Shown piece after piece: positions 1-7,340 of a stretch of DNA of 7,897 bases (positions are counted from its first letter, which is position 1; each line of letters starts with the position of its first letter). Origin of the DNA: Opitutia bacterium (GTDB lineage: Bacteria > Verrucomicrobiota > Verrucomicrobiia > Opitutales > Opitutaceae); NCBI GenBank assembly GCA_003157575.1, contig PMKA01000124.1:4861-12757 (forward strand). The letters run 5' to 3'. The translations under genes and the position numbers were made by a program. The notes below the pieces were generated by a model. The model saw only the letters and a program-made list of their open reading frames with translations, did no database searches and was not told where the DNA came from.

Positions 1-498
1 AAACAGATAGTTGCCCGCTGCTATGCCCTGGCGTTCCGTCGACATGCTGGCAGTGCCAAAATGGAACGGCATCAGCAGGTCGGAAAGCGGCCGGCCTGAA
101 ACATAGGCATCGTACCCGAAGCCGAGGAGCCCAAGACAAACCAGCACCCAGAAGCTCCTTCCAAGGATGAAACGCAGTTTTCGGTCTGCGCCCTCAACCA
201 GGCGAACCCTCGCCCGTCTTGTACGAATGGCAAAACCGCAGAAAATAGAGGCAAGTCCGACCGCTCCCGCCAGCCATGCCTTCCACATGCTGTCGCGAAA
301 CTCGATTCTGTAGGCATTGGTATTTCCCATGGATAGGGCGATCAACGGCCCCACGACAAAATAGTAGCCGAAAACCGCCGAAAGAATCGTCAGCGGATTA
401 AAGAATATTGTTTCTTCCGGTTCTCGATATGCCACCCATACCGCCCCGCCGATGAGCAGGAGAAGCGCGGCGATCAGGGCGATTTCCAGAGGACTCAT
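1..498 (-). CDS. Polytopic membrane protein, probable Wzy-like oligosaccharide repeat-unit polymerase (3' end outside window)
   Basis: The frame is open from an ATG at 498 to the left edge, giving 166 residues with no stop. Hydrophobic segments lie at about residues 5-23, 35-56, 72-91 and 115-132, separated by short charged loops (an RTRRARVR stretch follows the third). This suits a multi-spanning inner-membrane protein. The segment around residues 34-52 (NPLTILSAVFGYYFVVGPL) resembles the N-terminal region of O-antigen/oligosaccharide repeat-unit polymerases, which join lipid-linked repeat units on the periplasmic face. The neighbours (flippase, three glycosyltransferases) support that role. 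A GGAG at 509-512 lies ten bases before the start. The gap to the upstream glycosyltransferase is 95 bases, so co-transcription is plausible. Polymerases are poorly conserved and most of this protein is missing, so another polysaccharide membrane protein is possible. The membrane character is seen; the polymerase role is inferred. Confidence 0.7.
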   Translation of the reverse strand, partial: MSPLEIALIAALLLLIGGAVWVAYREPEETIFFNPLTILSAVFGYYFVVGPLIALSMGNTNAYRIEFRDSMWKAWLAGAVGLASIFCGFAIRTRRARVRLVEGADRKLRFILGRSFWVLVCLGLLGFGYDAYVSGRPLSDLLMPFHFGTASMSTERQGIAAGNYLF

Positions 499-520
499 GA
501 GCTCGAGACTCCATCCCTTG

Positions 521-534
521 CGCCCAGTTGGGCG
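521..534. repeat. Short perfect inverted repeat upstream of the polymerase-like gene
   Basis: CGCCCA and TGGGCG form a six-base inverted repeat around a two-base centre, in the 95-base gap between the glycosyltransferase stop (594) and the polymerase-like start (498). It lies just upstream of the GGAG ribosome binding site. No T-run follows in either direction, so it is not an intrinsic terminator. It could be a small mRNA hairpin or a protein site, or chance in GC-rich DNA. The rest of the gap shows nothing recognisable. Confidence 0.3.
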
Positions 535-593
535 ACGACCATAGCGAAACCGCATCTGGAGCCGGCCTGCGTTGAGACTGATGTCATGCTATT

Positions 594-1871
594 TCAGGGA
601 TTGTCTTCACCGCGCCGGTTCGAAAGGCCCGCATCTGTGAAAGTCCGTCCTGTGCGATTGAAGCGTTTCTCGTGTTCTTCTTCGGCTGGTGGATCCCGAT
701 CAAGATTGCCACTGAGGCCCCGCCACGGCTGCACAGGCGACTTCAGTGCGCCCGTTGAAAGCAACTCCTGCCATTCGGCGACGCAACGGTCCCAGGTCAC
801 AAGCGGCGACCAGGCTTGCGCAGCCGTGCAAAGGGCAGAGACCTTGGCTTCATCGCGAAAAACCGCACCCAATGCGGAGGCAACCACTTCCGCCGATGTC
901 CCCGGCTCAAAACGCAATCCGGCGTCCGGAGGCACGGTGTCCGCGATGCCCTCCGCCACAAAACCCGCCACCGGAATTCCAACCCTGAGGAACTCGAGCG
1001 TTGAGATGCCGAGCGGCTCTCGATCGGAGAAAAGACAGCCGATGTCGCACCCCGCAAGAAATCGGACGAACCGGTCCGGTTCGCGCGCCTTGTCGATGAA
1101 ACCCGCGTACTCCACCCCGCTCTGTCCCTTCAAGTCCGCCGGGCACCGGCCGGCGCAACGAATCAGCGCACGCATCCCCATCCGCTCCAATGCCGCGCGA
1201 ACGTCGAGGAGAAACGGCAGCCCTTTTCTTTTCCAATCCTTGCCCACAAACCCGAGAATCAACGGCCGGCCGAATGCAGCACTGGGTCCCGGGGGCGGGA
1301 ACTCGTGGTTTGGCGGCAGGTCCAGGTTGGCTCCCGGCAGAATCGTGGTCACCTTGGATGCAGGCACACCGCAGTTGCGAATCGCCGAATCTGCCGCCCA
1401 GCGGCTCATCGTCACGACCCGTTCGGCCATCGAAAAGTTTTCCAGTTCGAGCAGACGCGCCTCCTCCCGCACGCCCTCGGGAAGCCTGGCGGCCAGCCCG
1501 CCGGACACGCAAAAGCTGTTGAACGTGGCGTCGATGTAGTTCACGAGCGAACACCCCCGGGCTGCGGCGCTCGAACCGCGGGGAAAGTGTTGGTTGAACG
1601 TCACGATCCTTCCGCGCCACTCCGCCGCTGGTATTGCCCCCTCAGCCCTGTGCAGAAACGACCGGCTGTACTGGTACCCTCCAATTCCGCGACCGCGTAT
1701 CGACCGGCCGAGATTCCAGAAAAAGCGGGCCGCCCTCGTCGAGCCATAGTCAACTCGCCACGGCACTGCAGGCTCGCCTCGCGCACGGGCTGCTTTGCCA
1801 AAAAAGTAAGGCGTTCCGCTCCAGCAATTGATATCCCCGGCGTCACCAATTGTCGCAATTGAATCGATCAT
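594..1871 (-). CDS. Glycosyltransferase, GT4-like (GT-B fold)
   Basis: This 425-residue protein looks like a retaining GT-B glycosyltransferase that adds a sugar from an activated donor to a growing lipid-linked glycan at the cytoplasmic membrane. An N-terminal WSGTPYFFGKA stretch (residues 17-27) recalls a WSGTPY motif found near the start of many GT4 proteins. The C-terminal donor-binding domain opens with LGFVGKDWKRKGL (about 206-218). It carries the EX7E signature of the family, E285 and E293 in REPLGISTLEF. No signal peptide or membrane segment is apparent, fitting a cytoplasmic or peripheral protein. The start at 1871 is well supported by a GGAGGT five bases upstream. The last 50 or so residues are a polar, charged tail outside the recognisable catalytic domain. 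The upstream glycosyltransferase ends 61 bases away, so the two are probably co-transcribed. Family assignment is strong; donor, acceptor and linkage are unknown. Confidence 0.93.
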   Translation of the reverse strand: MIDSIATIGDAGDINCWSGTPYFFGKAARARGEPAVPWRVDYGSTRAARFFWNLGRSIRGRGIGGYQYSRSFLHRAEGAIPAAEWRGRIVTFNQHFPRGSSAAARGCSLVNYIDATFNSFCVSGGLAARLPEGVREEARLLELENFSMAERVVTMSRWAADSAIRNCGVPASKVTTILPGANLDLPPNHEFPPPGPSAAFGRPLILGFVGKDWKRKGLPFLLDVRAALERMGMRALIRCAGRCPADLKGQSGVEYAGFIDKAREPDRFVRFLAGCDIGCLFSDREPLGISTLEFLRVGIPVAGFVAEGIADTVPPDAGLRFEPGTSAEVVASALGAVFRDEAKVSALCTAAQAWSPLVTWDRCVAEWQELLSTGALKSPVQPWRGLSGNLDRDPPAEEEHEKRFNRTGRTFTDAGLSNRRGEDNP

Positions 1872-1875
1872 CGCA

Positions 1876-1881
1876 ACCTCC
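1876..1881 (-). promoter_or_regulatory. Strong Shine-Dalgarno site for the glycosyltransferase starting at 1871
   Basis: The minus strand reads GGAGGT, ending four bases before the ATG at 1871 (counted from GGAGG, the spacing is five). It is the best anti-16S match before any gene here, and it fixes the start of that glycosyltransferase. Confidence 0.7.
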
Positions 1882-1932
1882 GCCTGCTTTCCGTGCGCGT
1901 CCTCATCACTCGTCTGGCAAAGCAGCCTTCTC

Positions 1933-3039
1933 TCATGACTTCGTCTCCATCAGCGCAAGATAACGCTCCACGACCCGACGGGGTGCAAACCAGGTGTTTC
2001 CCCGCAGGAATGCTCTGGCCGACAGCGTCTCCCTTGCGCCGACATCCCCCAGCAATCCGCTCATCGCAAGCGCCCCCGCCCGTGGATCAGGCTTCGTGAA
2101 AAGCACCACCCCATCGCCTGGTTCGCCCGCAACCTCGTGCATGACAGGAAGGTCGCTTACGACACAGGGCAGCCCGAACGTCAGCGCCTCGGCCAGCGCG
2201 TTGCCCATCCCTTCCCTCGTCGTCGTGAAATAGCAGAAAAGATCGAGCATGCCGAGAAAGCCGGCGACTCCCTCGACCGAGCCGTGGAAATGCACGGCTG
2301 ACGCAATCCCCAATTCCCCGGCAAGCGCCTCGAGCGACGATCGCAAAGAACCGTCGCCCGCCAGATGCAGTTCCGCCCCCGGCCAGTCAGCCCTCAGAAA
2401 CGCAAAGGTCCGAAGCAACATTCCATGATCCTTGATCGGGTCGAGGCGGGCAACCATGCCAAGCCTGACCTGATCCCCCGGCGTCAGAATCCGCGGCCGG
2501 TGCGGGTTGCTCGGGTTGGAAGTCACGGGATTCAGGCAAGATTCCACTGGAAATCTACGGTAATAGGGTGCCCGGCGGAACGATCGGGCCACGTGCACGG
2601 AGCAGCCGACGATGATTGTCGATCGTGGGCGGGGAAGAAATGCGCACGCCCGCAACAACTGGCGCACCCGCCATCGTTCGTTGAACGGGTTTCCGGCATG
2701 CAGCACAACCGGACGTTTGTATCGCGCCAGCACAGCAAGCATCAGCGGGGCCCGAATTCGCGCCCAGAGAATGACAGTGTCGAACGGGGCCAGGTGAACG
2801 AGCTCCGTCCGCATCCGTTCAAAAAATCTGATCCAGCCGAGACCCAATGCGTCGAGATGCACAACGCGAGCCCCGAGCCGCCGCCAGATCTCAGTCATCG
2901 GACCGGATTCGCCGAGGACCAGAACCGTGTGCTCGAATTCCGGACTGTTGCCGACGAAAACGCTGCAACACGTCTCGCAGCCACCGCGGATGGCGTAGCC
3001 CGTCACATGCAACATGTGTTTTTTCGCGCCCCTGTTCAT
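1933..3039 (-). CDS. Glycosyltransferase, GT4-like (GT-B fold)
   Basis: From the ATG at 3039 this protein has 368 residues, a normal GT4 length. Near the start, LHVTGYAIRGGCE (about residues 10-22) matches the first strand and glycine-rich loop of the acceptor domain. The donor-binding domain begins with GMVARLDPIKDH (194-205). The EX7E pair is E276 and E284 in REGMGNALAEAL, followed by GLPCVVSD. It should transfer a sugar to the lipid-linked repeat unit on the cytoplasmic face. The frame stays open to an ATG at 3096, but that start would add 19 glycine/proline-rich residues inside the flippase gene. The start at 3039 gives an ATGA overlap with the flippase stop and a conventional N-terminus, with a weak AAGG close upstream. 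The overlap suggests translational coupling. The loop that usually reads GGAE has cysteine in place of alanine, with two more cysteines at 24-25. Substrate is not predictable. Confidence 0.93.
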   Translation of the reverse strand: MNRGAKKHMLHVTGYAIRGGCETCCSVFVGNSPEFEHTVLVLGESGPMTEIWRRLGARVVHLDALGLGWIRFFERMRTELVHLAPFDTVILWARIRAPLMLAVLARYKRPVVLHAGNPFNERWRVRQLLRACAFLPRPRSTIIVGCSVHVARSFRRAPYYRRFPVESCLNPVTSNPSNPHRPRILTPGDQVRLGMVARLDPIKDHGMLLRTFAFLRADWPGAELHLAGDGSLRSSLEALAGELGIASAVHFHGSVEGVAGFLGMLDLFCYFTTTREGMGNALAEALTFGLPCVVSDLPVMHEVAGEPGDGVVLFTKPDPRAGALAMSGLLGDVGARETLSARAFLRGNTWFAPRRVVERYLALMETKS

Positions 3040-4589
3040 GACCTTCGCAGAAGGCGCCCCGGAAGGCCCTTGAGGGCCGCCACCCAGACGTTCCAATCCT
3101 CACGGGAATTCACCCGGAAAAGGATCGTGCCCCAGACAACCGTCGCCGCCGCGAGGACCGAGCCTCCGACAGCCCCTGTCAAAGCGGCGATCACCCCCCC
3201 GAAAGGCATGAGCTTCACGATCATCGTGCCCACGGCAATTGCAGCGGCCCCGATCAGGAGAATCCGTGCGATCCACAATGATCGCGGCACAACTTCGCCC
3301 GATCCAAGCCTCTCTGCCAGTTCGCGAAATCCAAGCCAGGATGCCGTGGCACCATAGGCAACAGCCGCCCCGATTCCGACTCCTTCCGGCCCGATCCAGC
3401 GCACCGCGGCAATCGCGCAAAATATCGCACAAACCGAATGAAGGAGTTCGATTGCGGCAATTCGCCGGTGCTGGTTGATTCCCGCAAGGCAGAACTGAAC
3501 CGTGGACGAGACCGCCTGGACCATCAGGACAACCGCCACCGAGCCGCACATCGCCTCGGACGGATGCAACACCCCGTGCGTCCAGAGCGAAATGAGCTCC
3601 GGCGCCACGATTACGAACGCGACTCCTCCGACCAACCCTTGGAGCAGGACGGAATTCAACGTTCGGCGGAACGCCCCCACGACCCACTTCCGGTCGTCCG
3701 CCGCCCACGAGGCGCCGTATGCTGGCTGCAGGCTCACGTTCCATGACATGAAAACCCCGAACACCATTCCAATTAACGTCGCAGGCACCGAATAGGATGG
3801 CACAAACGCCGGGCCGGCCAGGGAGCTGATCACCATCACAGGCGCCGTCCCCTGGATGGTGCGCGCGATCTGAAGGCCGAAGCTCTTCGCACCGGTGCGC
3901 AGCTGCAGCGAATACTGCGCGACATCCGCAAGGCTGCCGCGCTCGAAAACCCAGGGGCATTTTTTCCACAAATGACAGCCGGCCGCAAACGCAAACACCA
4001 CGAGTGCCATCACATTGGCCAGAAGCACCAGGGCCGCACTCTGATAGCAGAAGGCTGCAATTATGCCTCCGATCGTCCCGGCGAGGCGCGCGCAACCCTG
4101 GTACAGCGCCGTCCAGTAGCTTTCCTGTATCGCCTGGAAAACGCTGTAGACCGTATTTGCGGTCAGATTCACCGCACATTGGGCCGCCACGATCAGCACA
4201 AGGTTGTCGGCTTCCGGGTGGGATGAGAACATCGGCAGCCGCCAACCGTGGTGGGCTGCGATAAAAAGCCCGCACCCTGCGCCAACCACCAACACCGCAG
4301 ACCCAAAGGCCAAGACGACACTATGACGAAAAATAGTCGCCATCGCCTCCCTGTCTTCACGACCGTGGGCGGCGCTGATCAATACAATCGAACCCCAATT
4401 CAGTCCGGCATCGGAGAACGACAAGTAGTTCATGAACGCCAGCGCCGTCAGCATCAGACCATAGCTCTCATTTCCCAGGCATCGCAGCAGAAGCGGCACC
4501 GAGACAAACGACGCCGCCAGTCCAGCATAATTGAAAGCGGTGAAGACCGCAGTCGAGCGCAACGCCCGATGTTCCCGGTTGCCAGTCAT
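3036..4589 (-). CDS. Wzx-like polysaccharide flippase (MATE/PST-type membrane exporter)
   Basis: This 517-residue protein is hydrophobic throughout, with about 12-14 likely membrane segments. These include residues 15-35, 45-66, 90-112, 127-149, 168-204, 250-284, 313-333, 348-370, 378-420 and 438-490. The N-terminal layout is characteristic of polysaccharide flippases: FTAFNYAGLAASFVSVPLLL, then LGNESYGL and FMNYLSFSDAGLN (about residues 52-64). Such proteins move undecaprenyl-linked repeat units from the cytoplasmic to the periplasmic face of the inner membrane, which fits three neighbouring glycosyltransferases and a polymerase-like gene. The ATG at 4589 is preceded by a modest AAGG. The stop overlaps the next gene's start as ATGA, so the downstream glycosyltransferase is probably translated by coupling. 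A long alternative frame inside this gene (about 3100-4275) has no membrane pattern or family motif and looks like a GC artefact. The cargo glycan is unknown. Confidence 0.92.
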   Translation of the reverse strand: MTGNREHRALRSTAVFTAFNYAGLAASFVSVPLLLRCLGNESYGLMLTALAFMNYLSFSDAGLNWGSIVLISAAHGREDREAMATIFRHSVVLAFGSAVLVVGAGCGLFIAAHHGWRLPMFSSHPEADNLVLIVAAQCAVNLTANTVYSVFQAIQESYWTALYQGCARLAGTIGGIIAAFCYQSAALVLLANVMALVVFAFAAGCHLWKKCPWVFERGSLADVAQYSLQLRTGAKSFGLQIARTIQGTAPVMVISSLAGPAFVPSYSVPATLIGMVFGVFMSWNVSLQPAYGASWAADDRKWVVGAFRRTLNSVLLQGLVGGVAFVIVAPELISLWTHGVLHPSEAMCGSVAVVLMVQAVSSTVQFCLAGINQHRRIAAIELLHSVCAIFCAIAAVRWIGPEGVGIGAAVAYGATASWLGFRELAERLGSGEVVPRSLWIARILLIGAAAIAVGTMIVKLMPFGGVIAALTGAVGGSVLAAATVVWGTILFRVNSREDWNVWVAALKGLPGRLLRRS

Positions 4590-4723
4590 GCGCCTTGTGA
4601 TCGCACACAGAGCCAGTCAACGTTCACGGCACCCCTAAGAGCGACTGAACCGCAAACCCCGCACGTGATCCACGCGTGCCTCACGCTGTCCTCATCGACG
4701 TTGTCCTGAATCGTCATGATCAT
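4586..4723 (-). CDS. Candidate small ORF, 45 codons, ending on the flippase start codon (uncertain)
   Basis: In the 157-base gap between the glycosyltransferase stop (4747) and the flippase start (4589), one minus-strand frame runs from ATG 4723 (or ATG 4717) to a TGA at 4586-4588. That stop overlaps the flippase ATG as ATGA, the same arrangement seen between the flippase and the next gene. The predicted peptide starts MIMTIQDNVDEDS and contains a CGVCG knuckle around residues 23-27. A GGGGCGAG lies upstream of the ATG, a mediocre ribosome binding site. I recognise no family. It may be a short leader whose translation feeds the flippase start, or simply a chance open frame in GC-rich DNA. Confidence 0.22.
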   Translation of the reverse strand: MIMTIQDNVDEDSVRHAWITCGVCGSVALRGAVNVDWLCVRSQGA

Positions 4724-4746
4724 TGCACTCGCCCCATCGGTTCCCG

Positions 4747-5838
4747 TCAAAGTGCCGGCCTTCCGTGTCCCGAAAGCCGGAGGTATTCCGATACCATCTT
4801 CTCGGGGGAAAAACCTCGGGCATAGTCGCGAGCTTCCGCGACCTCTGCCGGTGCGGCGGGACGCGAAAGAGCGTCAATCAAGGCATCTGCAAAAGAGCTT
4901 GGGCTTCCCGGCACGACCAGCATTCCACACTTCCCGGCTTGCAGAACTTCGCGACAGCCCGGCACATCGCTGGCTACGACCCGGCAACCCGCGGCAAGGG
5001 CTTCGATCAGCACTGTGCCAAACCCTTCCTCCGGGCGCGCACTGAAAGCGAAGACCCGGCTCGTCCACAACAGGGATGGAATGTCACGAACTACACCCAG
5101 GAACGTGACCTTTCTAAGACCTAGTCTCACCGCCTGTTCCTTATATTCCGCCATCTTCGAACCGCCCCCGGCGATCACGAGTTCGAAGTCTCCACGCTCT
5201 TCCACAAGTCTCCATGCCTTGAGAAGACAAGGGTAGTCCTTGCTGGATTCGAGGGACCCGACCATGCAGGCGCGGTTTGGGAAGCGGATCGCATCAGGAG
5301 GGGGGATGAACGCCCCGACCCGACAGCAATTGTGCGTCGCGACGACATGACTGCGCGTCAGGAAAGGTATCGAGAGAAATTCCTGGCGCACGTATTCCGA
5401 ACAGGCGACGACTCGATGTCCGCACATCCGGGAAACACCAAAACAAAGCCAATTATAGAGATAGCGGGAATAGAGTGTCTTCCCGGGTGCGGTACCCGCG
5501 TGGGTCAGCAGCCTGGCTCCTCCGGCCGTTCGCGCACCGAGATGAATCAAGTGGGCGAGCCCGTTCGGCCAAGCCAACACAACATCCGGCCTAAACCGGC
5601 GAACGGCCCGGTGCACTGTCCCGATCACCTGGGGGTATTTTGCCAGTCTTCGACCCAGGCGGCCCGGCTTCACATGCAACCAGCAATTTGTCTTCCGGAA
5701 ATCGTCGAGAAGATCGGCTGGTTCCTCCATCAGGAAGACAACCCCTTGTTCGTGACTGGCAACGGTAAGCCAGTCCAAAACAAGCCTCGGTGTTCCCTCA
5801 GCCCTGGGCGACGTCAGCACGTGGAGAATGCGCGCCAT
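4747..5838 (-). CDS. Glycosyltransferase, GT4-like (GT-B fold)
   Basis: This 363-residue protein has the full GT4 layout. The N-terminal strand ARILHVLTSPRAEGTPRLV (residues 2-20) starts the acceptor domain. The segment LLTHAGTAPG (110-119) lies mid-domain, and CSEYVRQEF (146-154) leads towards the linker. The donor-binding domain opens with MVGSLESSKDYPCLLKA (192-208), and the EX7E pair is E271 and E279 in EEGFGTVLIEALAAG. It should transfer a sugar residue to the lipid-linked unit in the cytoplasm. The first loop reads EGTPR rather than the common GGxER. No Shine-Dalgarno sequence precedes the ATG at 5838; the upstream bases are an AT-rich tract at 5845-5855, so initiation may be weak, leaderless, or dependent on that tract. 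It is 157 bases from the flippase and 389 bases from the acyltransferase, so it may head its own transcript. Donor and linkage are unknown. Confidence 0.93.
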   Translation of the reverse strand: MARILHVLTSPRAEGTPRLVLDWLTVASHEQGVVFLMEEPADLLDDFRKTNCWLHVKPGRLGRRLAKYPQVIGTVHRAVRRFRPDVVLAWPNGLAHLIHLGARTAGGARLLTHAGTAPGKTLYSRYLYNWLCFGVSRMCGHRVVACSEYVRQEFLSIPFLTRSHVVATHNCCRVGAFIPPPDAIRFPNRACMVGSLESSKDYPCLLKAWRLVEERGDFELVIAGGGSKMAEYKEQAVRLGLRKVTFLGVVRDIPSLLWTSRVFAFSARPEEGFGTVLIEALAAGCRVVASDVPGCREVLQAGKCGMLVVPGSPSSFADALIDALSRPAAPAEVAEARDYARGFSPEKMVSEYLRLSGHGRPAL

Positions 5839-6227
5839 CAGAAGTTATTATTAAACTCGCGGCTCAACGAAACGGCGTACATCCGGAGTGAGCTTCGCTC
5901 CATCGCTTCCTTTACAGGGAGGCGAGCTTCAAAAACAGAAACGGAGCAGCAAATCATCAGGCAGCGACAGAGTCTTTCGCTAGCAGATGCCGGAATCTCG
6001 CGGGCTGAAACGAAGCTCACGACTTGCCTCTGGCGTTCTATCGGGTCCAACGCATCTTGAGCGGAAACTCATCTCCTTAGTGTCAAACCCGGCCTTTGGC
6101 ACACTCAAGAGGAATACCCGTCGGAGTGTTACGCTGAGGTTAAATGTGACATTCTGCGCGCCGCCTGCCCTTCCCCCCGGGTCTCCGAAGAGGTGTCAGA
6201 AATTCTTCCGTGCAGCGTGGAGCCGGC
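5839..6227. other. 389-base stretch without a convincing gene
   Basis: This lies between the acyltransferase stop (6228) and the glycosyltransferase start (5838). No frame on either strand resembles a known protein. A 70-codon minus-strand frame (5838-6050) ends in TGATG on the glycosyltransferase start, but it would need a TTG start 16 bases from the nearest AAGGAG and has no recognisable features. Visible signals are an imperfect hairpin at 6079-6105, an AAGGAG at 6073-6078 on the minus strand, a TTGACA at 6081-6086 on the minus strand without a good -10 partner, and an AT-rich tract at 5845-5855 just before the glycosyltransferase. It could hold a promoter or a 5' leader for the downstream genes, but this is not shown. 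Confidence 0.5.
6079..6105. repeat. Imperfect inverted repeat (bulged hairpin) in the long intergenic stretch
   Basis: AGTGT plus CAAA on the left pairs with TTTG plus ACACT on the right, with a two-base GC bulge and a seven-base loop, giving nine base pairs. On the minus strand it is followed directly by AAGGAG, not a T-run, so it does not look like an intrinsic terminator. It may be an mRNA structure or operator in front of the downstream glycosyltransferase genes, or chance. Confidence 0.35.
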
Positions 6228-7340
6228 TCAGGTGCGCAGACGGTCTCGCCATGCAAGCACACGCCGTTCGACCACGTAATATGACAAACTTCCGAGAAGC
6301 AGTGATCCAAGCAAGTTTGTGGGAAAGTGTTGAAACCACACCCGCCCTTCTTCGTTCATGAACGGCTGCTGCCAAAGATAAATGCTGTACGACAAAACAC
6401 CCAGCTTGACCATCCAAGGCAGGTTCAGGGCGCGCGAAGTCACCGCGTCCGGGTTGCGCAGGACCCAAGCAATGCAGAAGGTGCAACTCAACGCCTCCAG
6501 ACTCACCCCAACCGGAAGTACGTACGCCCCCCCAAAGCCGTTCGCCAGCAGCGGATCCACCACTCCATAGAAGAGCGCCACCCCCCATAGCCAGCCTTCG
6601 GACCGAAACCGCATCATGACTCGTCCCAATTCCGGCGAATCCCAAAACAGCGCCAGCAGGCTTCCCCAAAGCAGGCGATCCGCGATCATGTCGAACATCC
6701 CGATGATCATGCCGCGGGCATGCACATGGAAGCAGTAATAGCCGCCCAGACGAACCAAAGGCATAAGCACAACCGCAGTGCCGGCGAATGCCCGCGCGCG
6801 ACGGAGATTCAGCACGACCAACAGGGGCGGCCAAAGCAGGTAGAACTGCTCTTCGACCGACAGGCTCCAGATATGGCCGACGTAATAGCCGGCTTTGAAA
6901 TCAAGCGGCAGATAGTCGCGGTAGAAAAATAGGGCGGCCCGCACTTCCCGCCATGGCACCTGGAGGATCCCGGCGAGATTCAGCCCCACGATCACCATCA
7001 TGTACACCGCGAAAGCCGGGAGGATGCGCAGCGCACGCCGGCCATAGAATCTGCCCAACGAAATCCGTCCCGTCTGCGCCCGCTCTCGAAACAGCAGATG
7101 CGTTATCAAAAAACCGCTTAGCACAAAGAACAGGTTCACGCCAAGACCGCCCATCGCCTTCCATATTGCGGCGATTCCGTTCGGAATCACGCCTTCGGGA
7201 ATCGCCGCCACGACCGAGGCCCGCGCATGCGAGATCAGCACCATGGCAATGGCGACGGCCCGAATCCCGTCCAAGCATGAAAGCCGGCCGGCGACCACGA
7301 TCTCTGGCGCGAAAGGCGTCGGCGTCTCAATGACATTCAT
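6228..7340 (-). CDS. Membrane O-acyltransferase, acyltransferase-3 family (OafA-like)
   Basis: This 370-residue integral membrane protein carries the main acyltransferase-3 motifs in order. LDGIRAVAI is at 23-31. R27 and H38 fit the RX10H pair known to matter in this family. LGVNLFFVLSGFLITHLLF is at 66-84, FYGRRALRILPAF at 98-110, and HIWSLSVEEQFYLLWPP at 156-172. About ten hydrophobic segments follow the usual layout and the length is typical for the stand-alone domain, with no SGNH extension. Such enzymes move an acyl group, usually acetyl, across the inner membrane onto a sugar, so here it probably modifies the polysaccharide made by the neighbouring genes. The ATG at 7340 has a GGAG at 7347-7350 with six-base spacing. 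It is divergent from the ligase-like gene and 389 bases from the next gene on its strand, so it may be monocistronic or lead a long transcript. The acyl group and target sugar are not determined. Confidence 0.94.
   Translation of the reverse strand: MNVIETPTPFAPEIVVAGRLSCLDGIRAVAIAMVLISHARASVVAAIPEGVIPNGIAAIWKAMGGLGVNLFFVLSGFLITHLLFRERAQTGRISLGRFYGRRALRILPAFAVYMMVIVGLNLAGILQVPWREVRAALFFYRDYLPLDFKAGYYVGHIWSLSVEEQFYLLWPPLLVVLNLRRARAFAGTAVVLMPLVRLGGYYCFHVHARGMIIGMFDMIADRLLWGSLLALFWDSPELGRVMMRFRSEGWLWGVALFYGVVDPLLANGFGGAYVLPVGVSLEALSCTFCIAWVLRNPDAVTSRALNLPWMVKLGVLSYSIYLWQQPFMNEEGRVWFQHFPTNLLGSLLLGSLSYYVVERRVLAWRDRLRT

Noticed and set aside
586..1539. A 317-codon plus-strand open frame opposite the glycosyltransferase at 594-1871
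   Set aside because: The composition is Ser/Arg/Pro-rich without motifs, and it lies antisense to a well-supported GT4 gene.
2365..3357. A 330-codon plus-strand open frame spanning the flippase/glycosyltransferase junction
   Set aside because: It runs antisense to two real genes, has no recognisable motif, and its translation is low-information Arg/Pro-rich sequence.
3100..4275. A 391-codon open frame on the minus strand inside the flippase gene
   Set aside because: It overlaps a gene with a clear family membrane pattern. Its own translation is Arg/Gly-rich with no domain or membrane layout, as expected for the off-frame reading of GC-rich coding DNA.
4661..4679. Adjacent palindromes CACGTG and CACGCGTG, able to form a five-pair stem
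   Set aside because: They are short, GC-rich, not followed by a T-run, and inside the candidate small ORF. Chance is a sufficient explanation.
5881..5899. Short hairpin GGAGTGA / TCGCTCC in the long gap, considered as a terminator
   Set aside because: It has a wobble or mismatch pair depending on strand, a three-base loop, and no T-tract on either side.
5838..6050. A 70-codon minus-strand frame ending in TGATG on the glycosyltransferase start
   Set aside because: It needs a TTG start too far from the nearest Shine-Dalgarno-like sequence, has an in-frame stop shortly upstream, and resembles nothing I know. The junction alone is weak evidence.
5332..6060. A 242-codon plus-strand open frame antisense to the glycosyltransferase and extending into the gap
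   Set aside because: It shows no family features and most of it is the complement of a convincing GT4 gene.
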